Assembly (NCBI RefSeq): GCF_900291015.1
Contig: NZ_OLKL01000045.1
Location: 1-64,000 of the forward strand
Source of the DNA: Pseudomonas persica
Lineage (GTDB): Bacteria; Pseudomonadota; Gammaproteobacteria; Pseudomonadales; Pseudomonadaceae
Length of the DNA stretch: 64,000 nucleotides
Reading direction: 5' to 3'
Part shown: piece after piece, positions 28,806-38,120 of the stretch
Numbering within the stretch: position 1 is the stretch's first letter
How the letters are laid out: the number at the start of each line of letters is the position of its first letter
Program-made: the position numbers and the translations under genes
The notes under the pieces: model-generated
The model's input: the letters and a program-made list of their open reading frames with translations, nothing else
Databases searched by the model: none
Told to the model about the DNA's origin: nothing

Positions 28806-29594
28806 ATGAAACAGACGCAATACGTGGCACGCGAGCCCGATGCGCATGGTTTTATCGATTACCCGCAGCAAGAGCATGCGGTATGGAACACCCTGATCAC
28901 CCGACAGCTGAAAGTGATCGAAGGCCGCGCGTGCCAGGAATACCTGGACGGCATCGACCAGCTCAAGCTGCCCCATGACCGTATTCCGCAACTGGGCGAG
29001 ATCAACAAAGTGCTGGGCGCCACCACCGGCTGGCAGGTTGCCCGGGTACCGGCGCTGATTCCCTTCCAGACCTTCTTCGAACTGCTGGCCAGCAAGCGCT
29101 TCCCGGTGGCCACCTTCATCCGCACCCCGCAAGAGCTGGACTACCTGCAAGAGCCCGATATCTTCCACGAGATTTTCGGCCACTGCCCGCTGCTGACCAA
29201 CCCCTGGTTCGCCGAATTCACCCACACCTATGGCAAGCTCGGCCTGGCCGCGACTAAGGAACAACGCGTGTACCTGGCGCGCCTGTACTGGATGACCATC
29301 GAGTTCGGCCTGATGGAAACCGCGCAGGGCCGCAAGATCTATGGCGGCGGCATCCTCTCGTCACCAAAAGAGACCGTCTACAGTCTGTCTGACGAACCTG
29401 AGCACCAGGCCTTCGACCCGATCGAGGCGATGCGTACACCGTACCGCATCGACATCCTGCAGCCGCTGTATTTCGTACTGCCGAACATGAAGCGCCTGTT
29501 CGACCTGGCCCACGAAGACATCATGGGCATGGTTCATAAAGCCATGCAGTTGGGCCTGCACGCACCGAAGTTTCCACCCAAGGTCGCTGCCTGA
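28806..29594 (+). CDS. phhA: Phenylalanine 4-monooxygenase
   Basis: A 262-residue non-heme iron hydroxylase converting phenylalanine to tyrosine with tetrahydrobiopterin and O2. The 2-His-1-Glu iron ligands are His121 and His126 (IFHEIFGHCPLL) and Glu166 (MTIEFGLME). It has the bacterial length, lacking the eukaryotic regulatory and tetramerisation domains. It is the first gene of phhAB, 39 bp before phhB, under divergent PhhR control. Confidence 0.97.
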   Translation: MKQTQYVAREPDAHGFIDYPQQEHAVWNTLITRQLKVIEGRACQEYLDGIDQLKLPHDRIPQLGEINKVLGATTGWQVARVPALIPFQTFFELLASKRFPVATFIRTPQELDYLQEPDIFHEIFGHCPLLTNPWFAEFTHTYGKLGLAATKEQRVYLARLYWMTIEFGLMETAQGRKIYGGGILSSPKETVYSLSDEPEHQAFDPIEAMRTPYRIDILQPLYFVLPNMKRLFDLAHEDIMGMVHKAMQLGLHAPKFPPKVAA

Positions 29595-29633
29595 GCGACC
29601 TTGCCGATAACAACTCGAACCGGAAAACACCAC

Positions 29634-29990
29634 ATGAATGCCTTGAACCAAGCCCATTGCGAAGCCTGCCGCGCCGACGCACCAAAGGTCACCGACGAAG
29701 AACTGGCCGAGCTGATTCGCGAAATCCCGGACTGGAACATCGAAGTACGTGACGGCCACATGGAGCTGGAGCGCGTGTTCCTGTTCAAGAACTTCAAGCA
29801 CGCCCTGGCGTTCACCAATGCCGTGGGCGAGATCGCCGAGGCCGAAGGCCACCACCCTGGCCTGCTGACCGAGTGGGGCAAGGTCACCGTGACCTGGTGG
29901 AGCCACTCGATCAAAGGCCTGCACCGCAATGACTTCATCATGTGCGCGCGCACCGACAAAGTGGCGGAGACGGCTGAAGGCCGCAAGTAA
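29634..29990 (+). CDS. phhB: Pterin-4a-carbinolamine dehydratase
   Basis: A 118-residue enzyme that dehydrates the carbinolamine released by PhhA so that the pterin cofactor can be recycled. The signature EGHHP (71-75) and the third active-site His in TWWSHSIKGLH (His91) are intact. I use the ATG at 29634 (MNALNQAHCEACR). The phhC aminotransferase gene of P. aeruginosa is not next to it. Confidence 0.96.
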   Translation: MNALNQAHCEACRADAPKVTDEELAELIREIPDWNIEVRDGHMELERVFLFKNFKHALAFTNAVGEIAEAEGHHPGLLTEWGKVTVTWWSHSIKGLHRNDFIMCARTDKVAETAEGRK

Positions 29991-29999
29991 CCTGTAACA

Positions 30000-30114
30000 A
30001 AATGGGGCCTCTGTGGGAGCGGGTTTACCCGCGAAGCAGGCGACACGGTGCATGGCACCGGCTTCGCCGGTGTTCGCGGGTAAAAACGCTCCCACAGAGG
30101 CCCCATTTTTTTTG
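30000..30114. repeat. REP pair forming the phhAB terminator
   Basis: Two opposed REPs with extended outer arms AATGGGGCCTCTGTGGGAGC / GCTCCCACAGAGGCCCCATT and an inner palindrome ACCGGCTTCGCCGGT; a run of eight or more T follows on the plus strand. It should fold into one long terminator-like hairpin 10 bp past phhB. Confidence 0.85.
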
Positions 30115-30266
30115 GAGAAAAGTGTCCGTTGTTCGCCCGCAAAACCGACAAGCAACCGGTAAAAAATCCAAACTGTCATCCAGACTTGTGTATCCTGCCC
30201 AAGCTTTGCGAAGCTCCAAACGCGCCTGGCGCAGACTTTTCACTCACACTTGCGAGGAACGACGAG

Positions 30267-30395
30267 ATGCATGAAATCCCGAATCTTCCCTTCCCAAGCC
30301 TGAACCCAGAAGAGCCAACCGTGACCGTTCACGCCGAACCGGCAACTGCCGTCGAGCAGGATGGTGACGAACAATCCAGCGCTGACCAGGAATAA
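30267..30395 (+). CDS. Small acidic ORF, 42 residues
   Basis: MHEIPNLPFPSLNPEEPTVT followed by HAEPATAVEQ and DGDEQSSADQE. A GAGGAAC ribosome-binding site sits 7 bp before the ATG. The product is acidic, proline-rich at the start and apparently disordered; no family recognised. It stands alone between the phhAB terminator and the MFS gene. Confidence 0.5.
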   Translation: MHEIPNLPFPSLNPEEPTVTVHAEPATAVEQDGDEQSSADQE

Positions 30396-30486
30396 CCGCG
30401 CATCCCCCGACTGTGTGAAAACGGCTGACCTGCGGGCTACCCCCGTCATCACGTTTTCACACCGTCCAGAACCCACGTAGGCCCTC

Positions 30487-31686
30487 ATGCCCCACTCACC
30501 GCGCCCTCTTGCGGTCACCCTGCAAGTCGTCTCCATCGTCCTCTTCACCTTCATCGGCTACCTCAATATCGGCATCCCATTGGCCGTATTGCCCGGCTAT
30601 GTGCACAACGATCTGGGCTTCAGTGCCGTGGTCGCAGGCCTGGTGATCAGCGTGCAATACCTGGCCACCCTGCTCAGCCGCCCCACCGCCAGCCGCATCA
30701 TCGACAACCACGGCAGCAAGAAAGCGGTCATGTATGGCTTGGCCGGCTGCGGGCTCAGCGGGGTGTTCATGCTGGCCTGCGCCTTCCTCACCCACCTGCC
30801 GTGGCTGAGCCTGGCCTGCCTGCTGCTCGGTCGCCTGGTGCTTGGCAGCGCGGAAAGCCTGGTGGGCTCCGGTGCGATTGGCTGGGGCATTGGCCGGGTG
30901 GGTGGCGAAAACACAGCCAAGGTCATCTCCTGGAACGGCATCGCCAGCTATGGCGCGCTGGCCATCGGCGCCCCGCTGGGCGTGCTGATGGTCAAGGGCC
31001 TGGGGCTGTGGAGCATGGGCGTGAGCATCATCCTGTTGTGCGCGCTTGGCTTGCTGCTGGCCTGGCCCAAGCAGGCCGCGCCGATCGTCAGTGGCGTGCG
31101 CCTGCCGTTCCTGCGAGTGCTGGGCAAGGTATTCCCGCACGGCTCGGGGCTGGCCCTGGGCTCGATCGGCTTTGGCACCATCGCCACCTTCATCACCTTG
31201 TATTACGCCAGCCGCGGTTGGGCCAATGCGGCGCTGACCCTGAGCCTGTTCGGCGCCAGCTTCATCAGTGCACGACTGCTGTTCGGCAACCTGATCAACC
31301 GGCTTGGCGGGTTCCGGGTGGCGATTGCCTGCCTGTCGGTGGAAACCCTTGGGCTGCTGATGCTGTGGCTGGCGCCCAGCGCCGAGCTGGCGTTGGCGGG
31401 TGCGGCGTTGAGCGGGTTCGGCTTCTCGCTGGTGTTCCCGGCGCTGGGGGTGGAAGCGGTGAACCAGGTGTCGGCGGCCAACCGCGGGGCGGCGGTGGGG
31501 GCGTATTCGCTGTTCATCGATTTGTCGCTAGGGGTGACCGGGCCGCTGGTGGGTGCGGTGGCGGCGGGGTTCGGCTTTGCTTCGATGTTTCTGTTTGCCG
31601 CGGCGGCAGCAGCTAGCGGGTTGGTGTTGAGCCTGTATCTGTACCGACAGGCACGGCGGCATCGAAGCAGAGTGCAAGAAGCCTGA
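30487..31686 (+). CDS. MFS transporter (YfcJ/YhhS type)
   Basis: A 399-residue inner-membrane carrier with about twelve hydrophobic segments. The MFS loop 2-3 motif appears as GYVHNDLGFSAVVAGLVISVQYLATLLSRPTASRIIDNHGSKKAVMYG, the pattern of the YhhS/YfcJ arabinose/efflux-like group. The substrate cannot be read from sequence. No regulator is adjacent; the gene is 92 bp after the 42-residue ORF. Confidence 0.85.
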   Translation: MPHSPRPLAVTLQVVSIVLFTFIGYLNIGIPLAVLPGYVHNDLGFSAVVAGLVISVQYLATLLSRPTASRIIDNHGSKKAVMYGLAGCGLSGVFMLACAFLTHLPWLSLACLLLGRLVLGSAESLVGSGAIGWGIGRVGGENTAKVISWNGIASYGALAIGAPLGVLMVKGLGLWSMGVSIILLCALGLLLAWPKQAAPIVSGVRLPFLRVLGKVFPHGSGLALGSIGFGTIATFITLYYASRGWANAALTLSLFGASFISARLLFGNLINRLGGFRVAIACLSVETLGLLMLWLAPSAELALAGAALSGFGFSLVFPALGVEAVNQVSAANRGAAVGAYSLFIDLSLGVTGPLVGAVAAGFGFASMFLFAAAAAASGLVLSLYLYRQARRHRSRVQEA

Positions 31687-31704
31687 ATTTGTAGTGTCTG
31701 CACT

Positions 31705-31800
31705 GGCCCTATCGCCGGCAGCCCAGCTCCCACAGGTACTCCACAGCTTTCAAGGCCGGTGCAATACCTGTAGGCGCTGGCTTGCCGGCGATGGGCTGCA
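31705..31800. repeat. REP pair, class CGCCGGCA, diverged
   Basis: An inverted pair, GGCCCTATCGCCGGCAGCCC... and ...CTGGCTTGCCGGCGATGGGCTGC, between the converging MFS and dehydrogenase genes. Both members carry substitutions relative to the 19388 pair (CAGCCC, TGTAGGCGC). Confidence 0.8.
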
Positions 31801-31823
31801 AAGCAGCCCCGAGGCCGTGAAAC

Positions 31824-34800
31824 CTAGCGCTGGGCGTACTGCAGCACCACTTCCAGCGGATGGCGCATCTGCCGTTCGGTCATGCGCTTGACCTGGCTGC
31901 GGCACGAATAACCCGTCGCCAGCGGCTCACCTTCCTTGTCCAGCTTGGTCGCCCACGACTGCTCGAAGATGGTCCGCGAAGTGTCCTGGTTGCGCGCCTC
32001 GTGCCCATAGGTACCGGACATGCCGCAGCAGCCAGTCGCTTCGGTCACCAGCTTCAGGCCCAGGCGAGCGAACACCTGTTCCCACTGCCGGGTACTGGCC
32101 GGCACGTTGGTCTTCTCAGTGCAGTGCGCCATCAGGCGGAACGTACCCGGCGCGGTCGGCGCCTGCTCCGGCAGCACATCCATCAGCCACTCCTGCGGCA
32201 ACAGCACCTGCGGGCAACCGTCCAGGCCCGGCACTTTCTGGTACTCCTGGCGATACACCAGGGTCATCGCCGGGTCCAGGCCCACCAGCGGCACACCGCA
32301 GTCGGCCAGGGCCTTGAGCTGGGTGGCATTGCGGATCGCCGCCTTGGCGAACGCACCGAGGAAGCCCTGCACGTGCAGCGGCTTGCCGTTGGCACTGTAC
32401 GGTGCCAGGAACACCCGGTGGCCCAGGCGGTGCGCCAGGTCGATGAAGGCCGACAGCAGCGGCGTCTCGAAGTAACGGGTAAAGGCATCCTGCACCAGCA
32501 CGATGCTGCGCTCGCGCTGGGCCGGGGTCAGTTCGCGCAGGGCCGGCACGCTGGCCACGCCGACGCGGCAGCGGGTCAGGGTGGCCTGGAAGTTGAAGCG
32601 GCTGATCAGCGGGCTGTCGACCATGCCGACCTTGTCGGCCAGCAGCTTGCTCACCCATTTCGAGCCCATCACCGCGTTGTACAGCCCGGGCGCGTGGGCC
32701 AGGTACGGGATGGTGAACTCCAGCGAGCCGATCAGGTAGTCACGCAACGGGCGCTGGTAACGGCCGTGGTAAAGCTCGAGGAAGCGCGAGCGGAAGTCCG
32801 GCACGTTGACCTTGATCGGGCACTGCCCGGCGCACGACTTGCACGCCAGACAGCCGGCCATGGCGTTGTACACCTCATGGGAGAAGTCTTCCTGGCCCTG
32901 GCTGCGCGCGCGGTTGTTGCGCAGGCGCGCCGGCAGGCCCTTGAGCCACGATACCTTGTTGCGCGCTGCCGCCAGCACGTCGATGTTCGCCTCGCCCTGC
33001 AGGCGCAGCCACTCGCGCATCAGCGAGGCACGGCCCTTGGGCGAATGCTGGCGTTCACGGGTGGCCTTCCACGACGGGCACATGGCGTCATTGGGGTCGT
33101 AGTTGTAGCAAGCGCCATTGCCGTTACAGTGCACGGCGCTGCCGAAGTCCTGCCACACGCGCTCGTCGATGGTGCGGTCGAGGTCGCCGCGCAGGGTCAC
33201 GCCATCGACCCTGGTCAGGCCTTCGGCGCTGTCCGGCGGGGTGCAGATCTTGCCCGGGTTGAGCTGGTTGTGCGGGTCGAAAGCGCCCTTCAGGCGCTGC
33301 AGCGCCGGGTACAGCTCGCCGAAGTACTCCGGCACGTACTCCGAGCGCAAGCCCTTGCCGTGCTCGCCCCACAGCAAGCCGCCGTAGCTTTTGGTCAGTG
33401 CCGCCACGGCGTCGGAAATCGGCTTGACCAGTGCGGCCTGGGCCGGGTCCTTCATATCCAGCGCCGGACGCACGTGCAGCACGCCGGCATCGACGTGACC
33501 GAACATGCCATAGGCCAGGCCATAGCCATCGAGCAGTGCACGGAAGTCGGCGATGTAGTCGGCCAGTTGCTCCGGCGGTACCGCAGTATCTTCGACGAAC
33601 GGTTGTGGGCGTACTTCGCCCTCGACGTTGCCCAGCAGGCCCACTGAACGCTTGCGCATGGTGTAGACACGGGTCACCGCCTCGGCCCCCTCGGCCAGGG
33701 TATGGCCCAGGCGCTCGACGCTGGTGTCGCTCTGCAGGTGCTGGATGAACGCTTGTACCTTGGCATTGACCTCGGCCGGCTCGTCGCCGCAGAACTCCAC
33801 CAGGTTGATGCCCAGGGTCGGGCGCTCGGGGTCGGCCGGGAAGTATTCGGCGACGCTGTGCCAGACGATGTCCTTCATCGCCAGCATCAGCACCTTGGAG
33901 TCGACGGTTTCGATCGACAGCGGCTTGTGCGCCATCAGCGCGTTGGCGTCACGCAGGGCATCCATGAAGCTGCTGTAGCGCACGTTGACCAGCACGGCAT
34001 ATTTGGGGATCGGCAGCACATTGAGCTTGGCTTCGACCACATAGCCCAGCGAGCCCTCGGCACCGCAGAGCACGCTGTTGAGGTTGAAGCGGCCCTGCTC
34101 GTCACGCAGGTGGGCCAGGTCGTAACCGGTCAGGCAACGGTTGAGCTTGGGGAAGGTGGTTTCGATGAGATCGGCTTGGGTTTCCTGGATTTGCCGCGCC
34201 ATGCGGTACACCTCACCGACCCGGCCGGGCGCGGCACAAGCCTGTTCCAGCGCGGCATCGTCGATCGGCAGGCTGTGCAGGCGCTCGCCGCCGAGCAGCA
34301 CGCTGTGCAGCTCCAGTACATGGTCGCGGGTCTTGCCATAGGTGCAGCTGCCCTGACCGCTGGCGTCGGTGTTGATCATGCCGCCGACAGTGGCGCGGTT
34401 GGAGGTGGACAGCTCGGGGGCGAAGAACAGCCCATGCGGCTTGAGCGCAGCGTTGAGCTGGTCCTTGACCGTACCGGCCTGCACCCGCACCCAGCGTTCC
34501 TCGACGTTGATTTCGAGGATCTTGTTCATGTGCCGCGACAGATCGACGACGATACCGTCGGTCAGCGACTGGCCGTTGGTGCCGGTGCCACCACCGCGCG
34601 GGGTCAGCTTGACCTGCCGGAAGCGCGCCTCGGCCATCAGCGTGGCGACCCGCGCCACATCGTCGGCGTCCAGCGGGAACACTGCCGCCTGCGGCAAGCG
34701 CTGGTAGATCGAGTTGTCGGTGGCCAGCACCGTGCGGGTAGCGTAGTCGGCACTGATCTGGCCACGGAAGCCGCTGTTGCGCAGGGCTTCGAGGAATTCG

Positions 34801-34844
34801 GGGTAGTTGGCGCTCGGGGCAACGGTCGGCAGCTGGGCGATCAT
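31824..34844 (-). CDS. ydiJ: FAD/Fe-S D-2-hydroxyglutarate dehydrogenase (YdiJ type)
   Basis: A 1006-residue fusion of a VAO-type FAD oxidoreductase and an Fe-S reductase. FAD_binding_4 occupies about 45-280 (LTPRGGGTGTNGQSLTDGIVVDLSRHMN) and the FAD-oxidase C-terminal domain about 300-550 (GEHGKGLRSEY). A 4Fe-4S region has CLACKSCAGQCPIKVNVP, and a C-terminal cysteine-rich CCG domain has HCTEKTNV and TGCCGMSGTYGHE. The family oxidises D-2-hydroxyglutarate, produced for example by serine synthesis, to 2-oxoglutarate. A LysR regulator starts 152 bp away, divergently. Older labels call it a D-lactate or glycolate oxidase-like protein. Confidence 0.9.
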   Translation of the reverse strand: MIAQLPTVAPSANYPEFLEALRNSGFRGQISADYATRTVLATDNSIYQRLPQAAVFPLDADDVARVATLMAEARFRQVKLTPRGGGTGTNGQSLTDGIVVDLSRHMNKILEINVEERWVRVQAGTVKDQLNAALKPHGLFFAPELSTSNRATVGGMINTDASGQGSCTYGKTRDHVLELHSVLLGGERLHSLPIDDAALEQACAAPGRVGEVYRMARQIQETQADLIETTFPKLNRCLTGYDLAHLRDEQGRFNLNSVLCGAEGSLGYVVEAKLNVLPIPKYAVLVNVRYSSFMDALRDANALMAHKPLSIETVDSKVLMLAMKDIVWHSVAEYFPADPERPTLGINLVEFCGDEPAEVNAKVQAFIQHLQSDTSVERLGHTLAEGAEAVTRVYTMRKRSVGLLGNVEGEVRPQPFVEDTAVPPEQLADYIADFRALLDGYGLAYGMFGHVDAGVLHVRPALDMKDPAQAALVKPISDAVAALTKSYGGLLWGEHGKGLRSEYVPEYFGELYPALQRLKGAFDPHNQLNPGKICTPPDSAEGLTRVDGVTLRGDLDRTIDERVWQDFGSAVHCNGNGACYNYDPNDAMCPSWKATRERQHSPKGRASLMREWLRLQGEANIDVLAAARNKVSWLKGLPARLRNNRARSQGQEDFSHEVYNAMAGCLACKSCAGQCPIKVNVPDFRSRFLELYHGRYQRPLRDYLIGSLEFTIPYLAHAPGLYNAVMGSKWVSKLLADKVGMVDSPLISRFNFQATLTRCRVGVASVPALRELTPAQRERSIVLVQDAFTRYFETPLLSAFIDLAHRLGHRVFLAPYSANGKPLHVQGFLGAFAKAAIRNATQLKALADCGVPLVGLDPAMTLVYRQEYQKVPGLDGCPQVLLPQEWLMDVLPEQAPTAPGTFRLMAHCTEKTNVPASTRQWEQVFARLGLKLVTEATGCCGMSGTYGHEARNQDTSRTIFEQSWATKLDKEGEPLATGYSCRSQVKRMTERQMRHPLEVVLQYAQR

Positions 34845-34996
34845 CGAAGGATGGCCTCTTGATATTGGCTAATTCACGGGATTGCTGTCGTTCCGGCATG
34901 GGTGATGGCATGCGGGGATGACGTATAGGCCAATGTTCCTGTAGTTTCGCTTCAGGGGCAAACGGATAATCCTGCCGCTATCAATGACTTTTATGA

Positions 34997-35881
34997 ATGA
35001 ATTACCGCCACCTGACCCCGTCCATGTCGCTGCTACTGGCTTTCGAGGCCGCCGCCCGGCATGAGAGCTACACCCGCGCCGCCGCCGAGCTGTCGCTGAC
35101 CCAGAGCGCGGTCAGCCGCCAGGTGCAGGCACTGGAGCAGCAGCTGGGCCTGACCCTGTTCCGCCGCGAGGGGCGCCAGGTGCAGCTGACCGATGTCGGT
35201 CGCCTGTACCAGCGCGAGCTCAGCGAGGCACTGGGGCGCATCCGCAGCGCCACTTTGCAGGCACTGGCCTACCAGTCGGGGGTGGGCACCTTGCGCCTGG
35301 CCACCCTGCCGACCTTCGGCTCGAAATGGCTGCTGCCGCGTCTGCATGCGTTCTACAGCGCCCACCCGGGCATGCTGGTACACATCCATTCACGCATCGA
35401 GGCCATCAACTTCGACACCAGCGAGATCGATGCCGCCATCGGCGTGGCCAGCCACGACCTGCCGGGGCTGATCTGCCATCGCCTGCATGCCGAGGAACTG
35501 GTGGTGATATTGCCGCCGGAAGCTGGCGCAGACAGCCAGGGCTGGAGCCCGGCCCGCATCAGTGAAGAGGTGCTGCTGAATGTGGCCAACAACCCGCATG
35601 CCTGGGGCGAGTGGTTCTCGCACCATGGCCTGGCGCACCGGGCGATGCGCCTGGGGCCGAGCTTCGAGCTGACCTCGCACCTGATCCAGGCGGTGCGGGC
35701 CGGGATTGGCATCGGCCTGGTGCCGCGCATACTGGTGGAAGAGGAACTGGCCAAGGGCGAGCTGTACAGCCCCGGGGGGGCATTTGCCAGCCAGCGCAGT
35801 TATTACCTGATCTACCCGCAGCGCAATGAGGCATTGCCGTCGCTGCGGGCGTTTCGCAGCTGGTTGCTGGAGCAGATCTGA
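34997..35881 (+). CDS. LysR-family regulator (GcvA type)
   Basis: A 294-residue regulator. HTH about 1-65 (HESYTRAAAELSLTQSAVSRQVQALEQQLGLTLFRREGR) and a substrate-binding fold about 90-290. The N-terminal pattern YRHLTPSMSLLLAFEAAARH is GcvA-like. Divergent from the D-2-hydroxyglutarate dehydrogenase, so it probably regulates that gene and itself; the ligand is unknown. Confidence 0.9.
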   Translation: MNYRHLTPSMSLLLAFEAAARHESYTRAAAELSLTQSAVSRQVQALEQQLGLTLFRREGRQVQLTDVGRLYQRELSEALGRIRSATLQALAYQSGVGTLRLATLPTFGSKWLLPRLHAFYSAHPGMLVHIHSRIEAINFDTSEIDAAIGVASHDLPGLICHRLHAEELVVILPPEAGADSQGWSPARISEEVLLNVANNPHAWGEWFSHHGLAHRAMRLGPSFELTSHLIQAVRAGIGIGLVPRILVEEELAKGELYSPGGAFASQRSYYLIYPQRNEALPSLRAFRSWLLEQI

Positions 35882-35894
35882 TTTTTGGCTGTGC

Positions 35895-35991
35895 CGACCT
35901 CTTCGCGGGTAAACCCGCTCCCACAGGTGTAGCGCTGCTTTCAGGTCAGGTGATGCCCCTGTGGGAGCAGGTTTACCCGCGAAGGGGCCGG
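35895..35991. repeat. REP inverted pair
   Basis: CTTCGCGGGTAAACCCGCTCCCACAGG and its inverted copy CCTGTGGGAGCAGGTTTACCCGCGAAG about 29 bp apart, between the converging LysR and aroP genes. Confidence 0.9.
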
Positions 35992-36002
35992 TACAGGCAA
36001 TA

Positions 36003-36040
36003 AAAAACCCGAAGCCAGTTCCTGACTTCGGGTTTTTTGT
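36003..36040 (-). terminator. Terminator of aroP, bidirectional
   Basis: Stem AAAAACCCGAAGCCAG / CTGACTTCGGGTTTTTT (loop TTC, one mismatch) with A- and T-runs on both sides, 18 bp past the aroP stop. Confidence 0.9.
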
Positions 36041-36057
36041 ACGCTACCTGCAGCGCC

Positions 36058-37476
36058 TTACTTGGCGACGCTACCAACAGCCTCGACTGCCTGCGCCTTG
36101 CGACGCGGCTTGATCATGTAGGCCACGAACATGGCGACCAGCCACACCGGGATCGCATACACGGACACCTGGATACCCGGGATCATCAGCATGATACCCA
36201 GGATCAGCACCACGAACGCCAGGCAGATGTAGTTGCCATAGGGGTACCACAGCGCCTTGAACAGCGGCTTCTGACCGGTGCGGTCCAGATGCTGACGGAA
36301 CTTCAGGTGCGAGTAGCTGATCATCGCCCAGTTGATCACCAGGGTGGCCACCACCAGCGACATCAGCAGCTCCAGCGCGTTCGACGGCATCAGGTAGTTG
36401 AGCAACACCGCGATCAGGGTCACGGCTGCCGACACCAGGATCGAGCGCACCGGTACACCGCGGCTGTCGACCTTGGCCAGCGCCGCCGGGGCGTCACCTT
36501 GCTCGGCCATGCCCAGCAGCATGCGGGCGTTGCAGTAGGTGCCGCTGTTGTACACCGACAGTGCCGCCGTCAGGACCACGAAGTTCAACAGGTGCGCGGC
36601 CACGTCACTGCCCAGCAGCGAGAACACCTGCACGAACGGGCTGCTGCCATAGCTGCCACCGGATGCATCGATGCTGGCGACCAGGTTGTCCCATGGGGTC
36701 AGCGACAGCAGCACCACCAGGGCACCGACATAGAAGATCAGGATGCGGTAGATGACCTGGTTGATCGCCTTGGGGATCACGGTCTTCGGCTTGTCGGCCT
36801 CGGCTGCGGTGAAGCCGAGCATTTCCAGGCCACCGAAGGAGAACATGATGAAGGCCAGGGCCATCACCAGCCCGCTGACACCATTCGGGAAGAAGCCGCC
36901 ATGCGACCACAGGTTGGCCACGGTGGCTTCAGGGCCGCCGCTGCCGCTGGTCAGCAGGTAGGCACCCAGGCCGATCATGCTGACGATAGCCACCACCTTG
37001 ATGATGGCAAACCAGAATTCGGCCTCACCGAAAAACTTCACGTTCATCAGGTTGATGGCGTTGATCAGCACGAAGAACGCTGCCGCCGTGACCCAGGTGG
37101 GGATCTCCGGCCACCAGTAGTGAACATACTTGCCGACTGCCGAAAGCTCCGACATGCCCACCAGGATGTACAGCACCCAGCAGTTCCAGCCCGACAGGAA
37201 GCCGGCGAAACCACCCCAGTAGGTGTGGGCGAAATGGCTGAACGAGCCGGCCACCGGCTCTTCGACGATCATTTCGCCGAGTTGGCGCATGATCATGAAG
37301 GCGATGAAGCCGCAGATGGCGTAGCCCAGGATCATCGACGGGCCAGCGGATTTCATCACGCCTGCCGAGCCGAGGAACAGGCCGGTACCAATCGCACCGC
37401 CGAGGGCGATCAACTGGATATGGCGGTTCTTCAGGCCCCGCTTGAGCTCGCCTGAATGCATGTTTTGTCCACTCAT
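36058..37476 (-). CDS. aroP: Aromatic amino acid permease AroP
   Basis: A 472-residue APC-superfamily proton symporter with 12 membrane helices for phenylalanine, tyrosine and tryptophan. Helix 1 motif HIQLIALGGAIGTGLFLGSAG is present, as are the helix 6-region motifs FSFGGLEMLGFTAAEA. I take the ATG at 37476 (MSGQNMHSG), preceded by AGGTGA at good spacing; an ATG six codons upstream is also possible. Its closeness to phhAB/phhR fits supply of phenylalanine and tyrosine for oxidation, though other AAP permeases look similar. Confidence 0.88.
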   Translation of the reverse strand: MSGQNMHSGELKRGLKNRHIQLIALGGAIGTGLFLGSAGVMKSAGPSMILGYAICGFIAFMIMRQLGEMIVEEPVAGSFSHFAHTYWGGFAGFLSGWNCWVLYILVGMSELSAVGKYVHYWWPEIPTWVTAAAFFVLINAINLMNVKFFGEAEFWFAIIKVVAIVSMIGLGAYLLTSGSGGPEATVANLWSHGGFFPNGVSGLVMALAFIMFSFGGLEMLGFTAAEADKPKTVIPKAINQVIYRILIFYVGALVVLLSLTPWDNLVASIDASGGSYGSSPFVQVFSLLGSDVAAHLLNFVVLTAALSVYNSGTYCNARMLLGMAEQGDAPAALAKVDSRGVPVRSILVSAAVTLIAVLLNYLMPSNALELLMSLVVATLVINWAMISYSHLKFRQHLDRTGQKPLFKALWYPYGNYICLAFVVLILGIMLMIPGIQVSVYAIPVWLVAMFVAYMIKPRRKAQAVEAVGSVAK

Positions 37477-38075
37477 GAACGAAGTCACCTGCATTGTTTT
37501 TATCTGTGACGGAATCGGACCCACCGCGCTCGTGGCGCAGCGGAATGGGCAAGGTGGTTACCTTGGGTTTCTTGACCTCAGGTGCCGCCGGAGCGGGTCA
37601 ACCAGGCGTAATCAAGAGTGCGCGGTACGCAAAGGAGTCACAGGTAAAACGCGGCGCACTGTATACCCCTGCAAACGCGCAGGCGTCAACGCGTTGCATC
37701 GTTTCCTTGGGAAAAAACGCAGCGATCCTGTGGTGTGGGCCTTGAAAGGCGGAGTGATCGGCGTACATGGCGCCTCCATTTGTTGTTTTGTCAGCCCGGC
37801 TCTGTGGACAGGCTTTTGCACACGGCAATGGCAGCTATAACACCGTGGGGCGGGGGTTTGGGCAAGGGTGGCCAGGGCCGGGGCGGGGCGTTTGGGGCTT
37901 TACGGATGGCAAGGTTTGTTTACAGGGTGGGGTATGTTCTGAAATGCGGGCGGAAATCGGCCACCTTTGTATAGATTTATTTACAGGGTGGTTCGTGAAC
38001 TTGCCAGTCGTCCGAAAAATTCTTTTGCTTCAATATCTTGGGGCCGCTTTGCAGCCCCAAATTCTCACAGCCATA
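37477..38075. other. Gene-free interval between aroP and rluB
   Basis: About 600 bp upstream of aroP. I find no credible gene: the open frames lack start signals and family resemblance. The aroP promoter must lie here; TTTTAC-like tracts near 37640 could be PhhR-type half-sites but are not convincing. Confidence 0.45.
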
Positions 38076-38077
38076 AA

Positions 38078-38106
38078 AAAACCAGCCCGAAGGCTGGTTC
38101 TCTTTC
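38078..38106 (-). terminator. Terminator of rluB
   Basis: On the minus strand AACCAGCC-TTCG-GGCTGGTT is followed by TTTTTAT, 15 bp past the rluB stop. It has a classic UUCG tetraloop. Confidence 0.92.
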
Positions 38107-38120
38107 AAAGCAAAAGCCAA

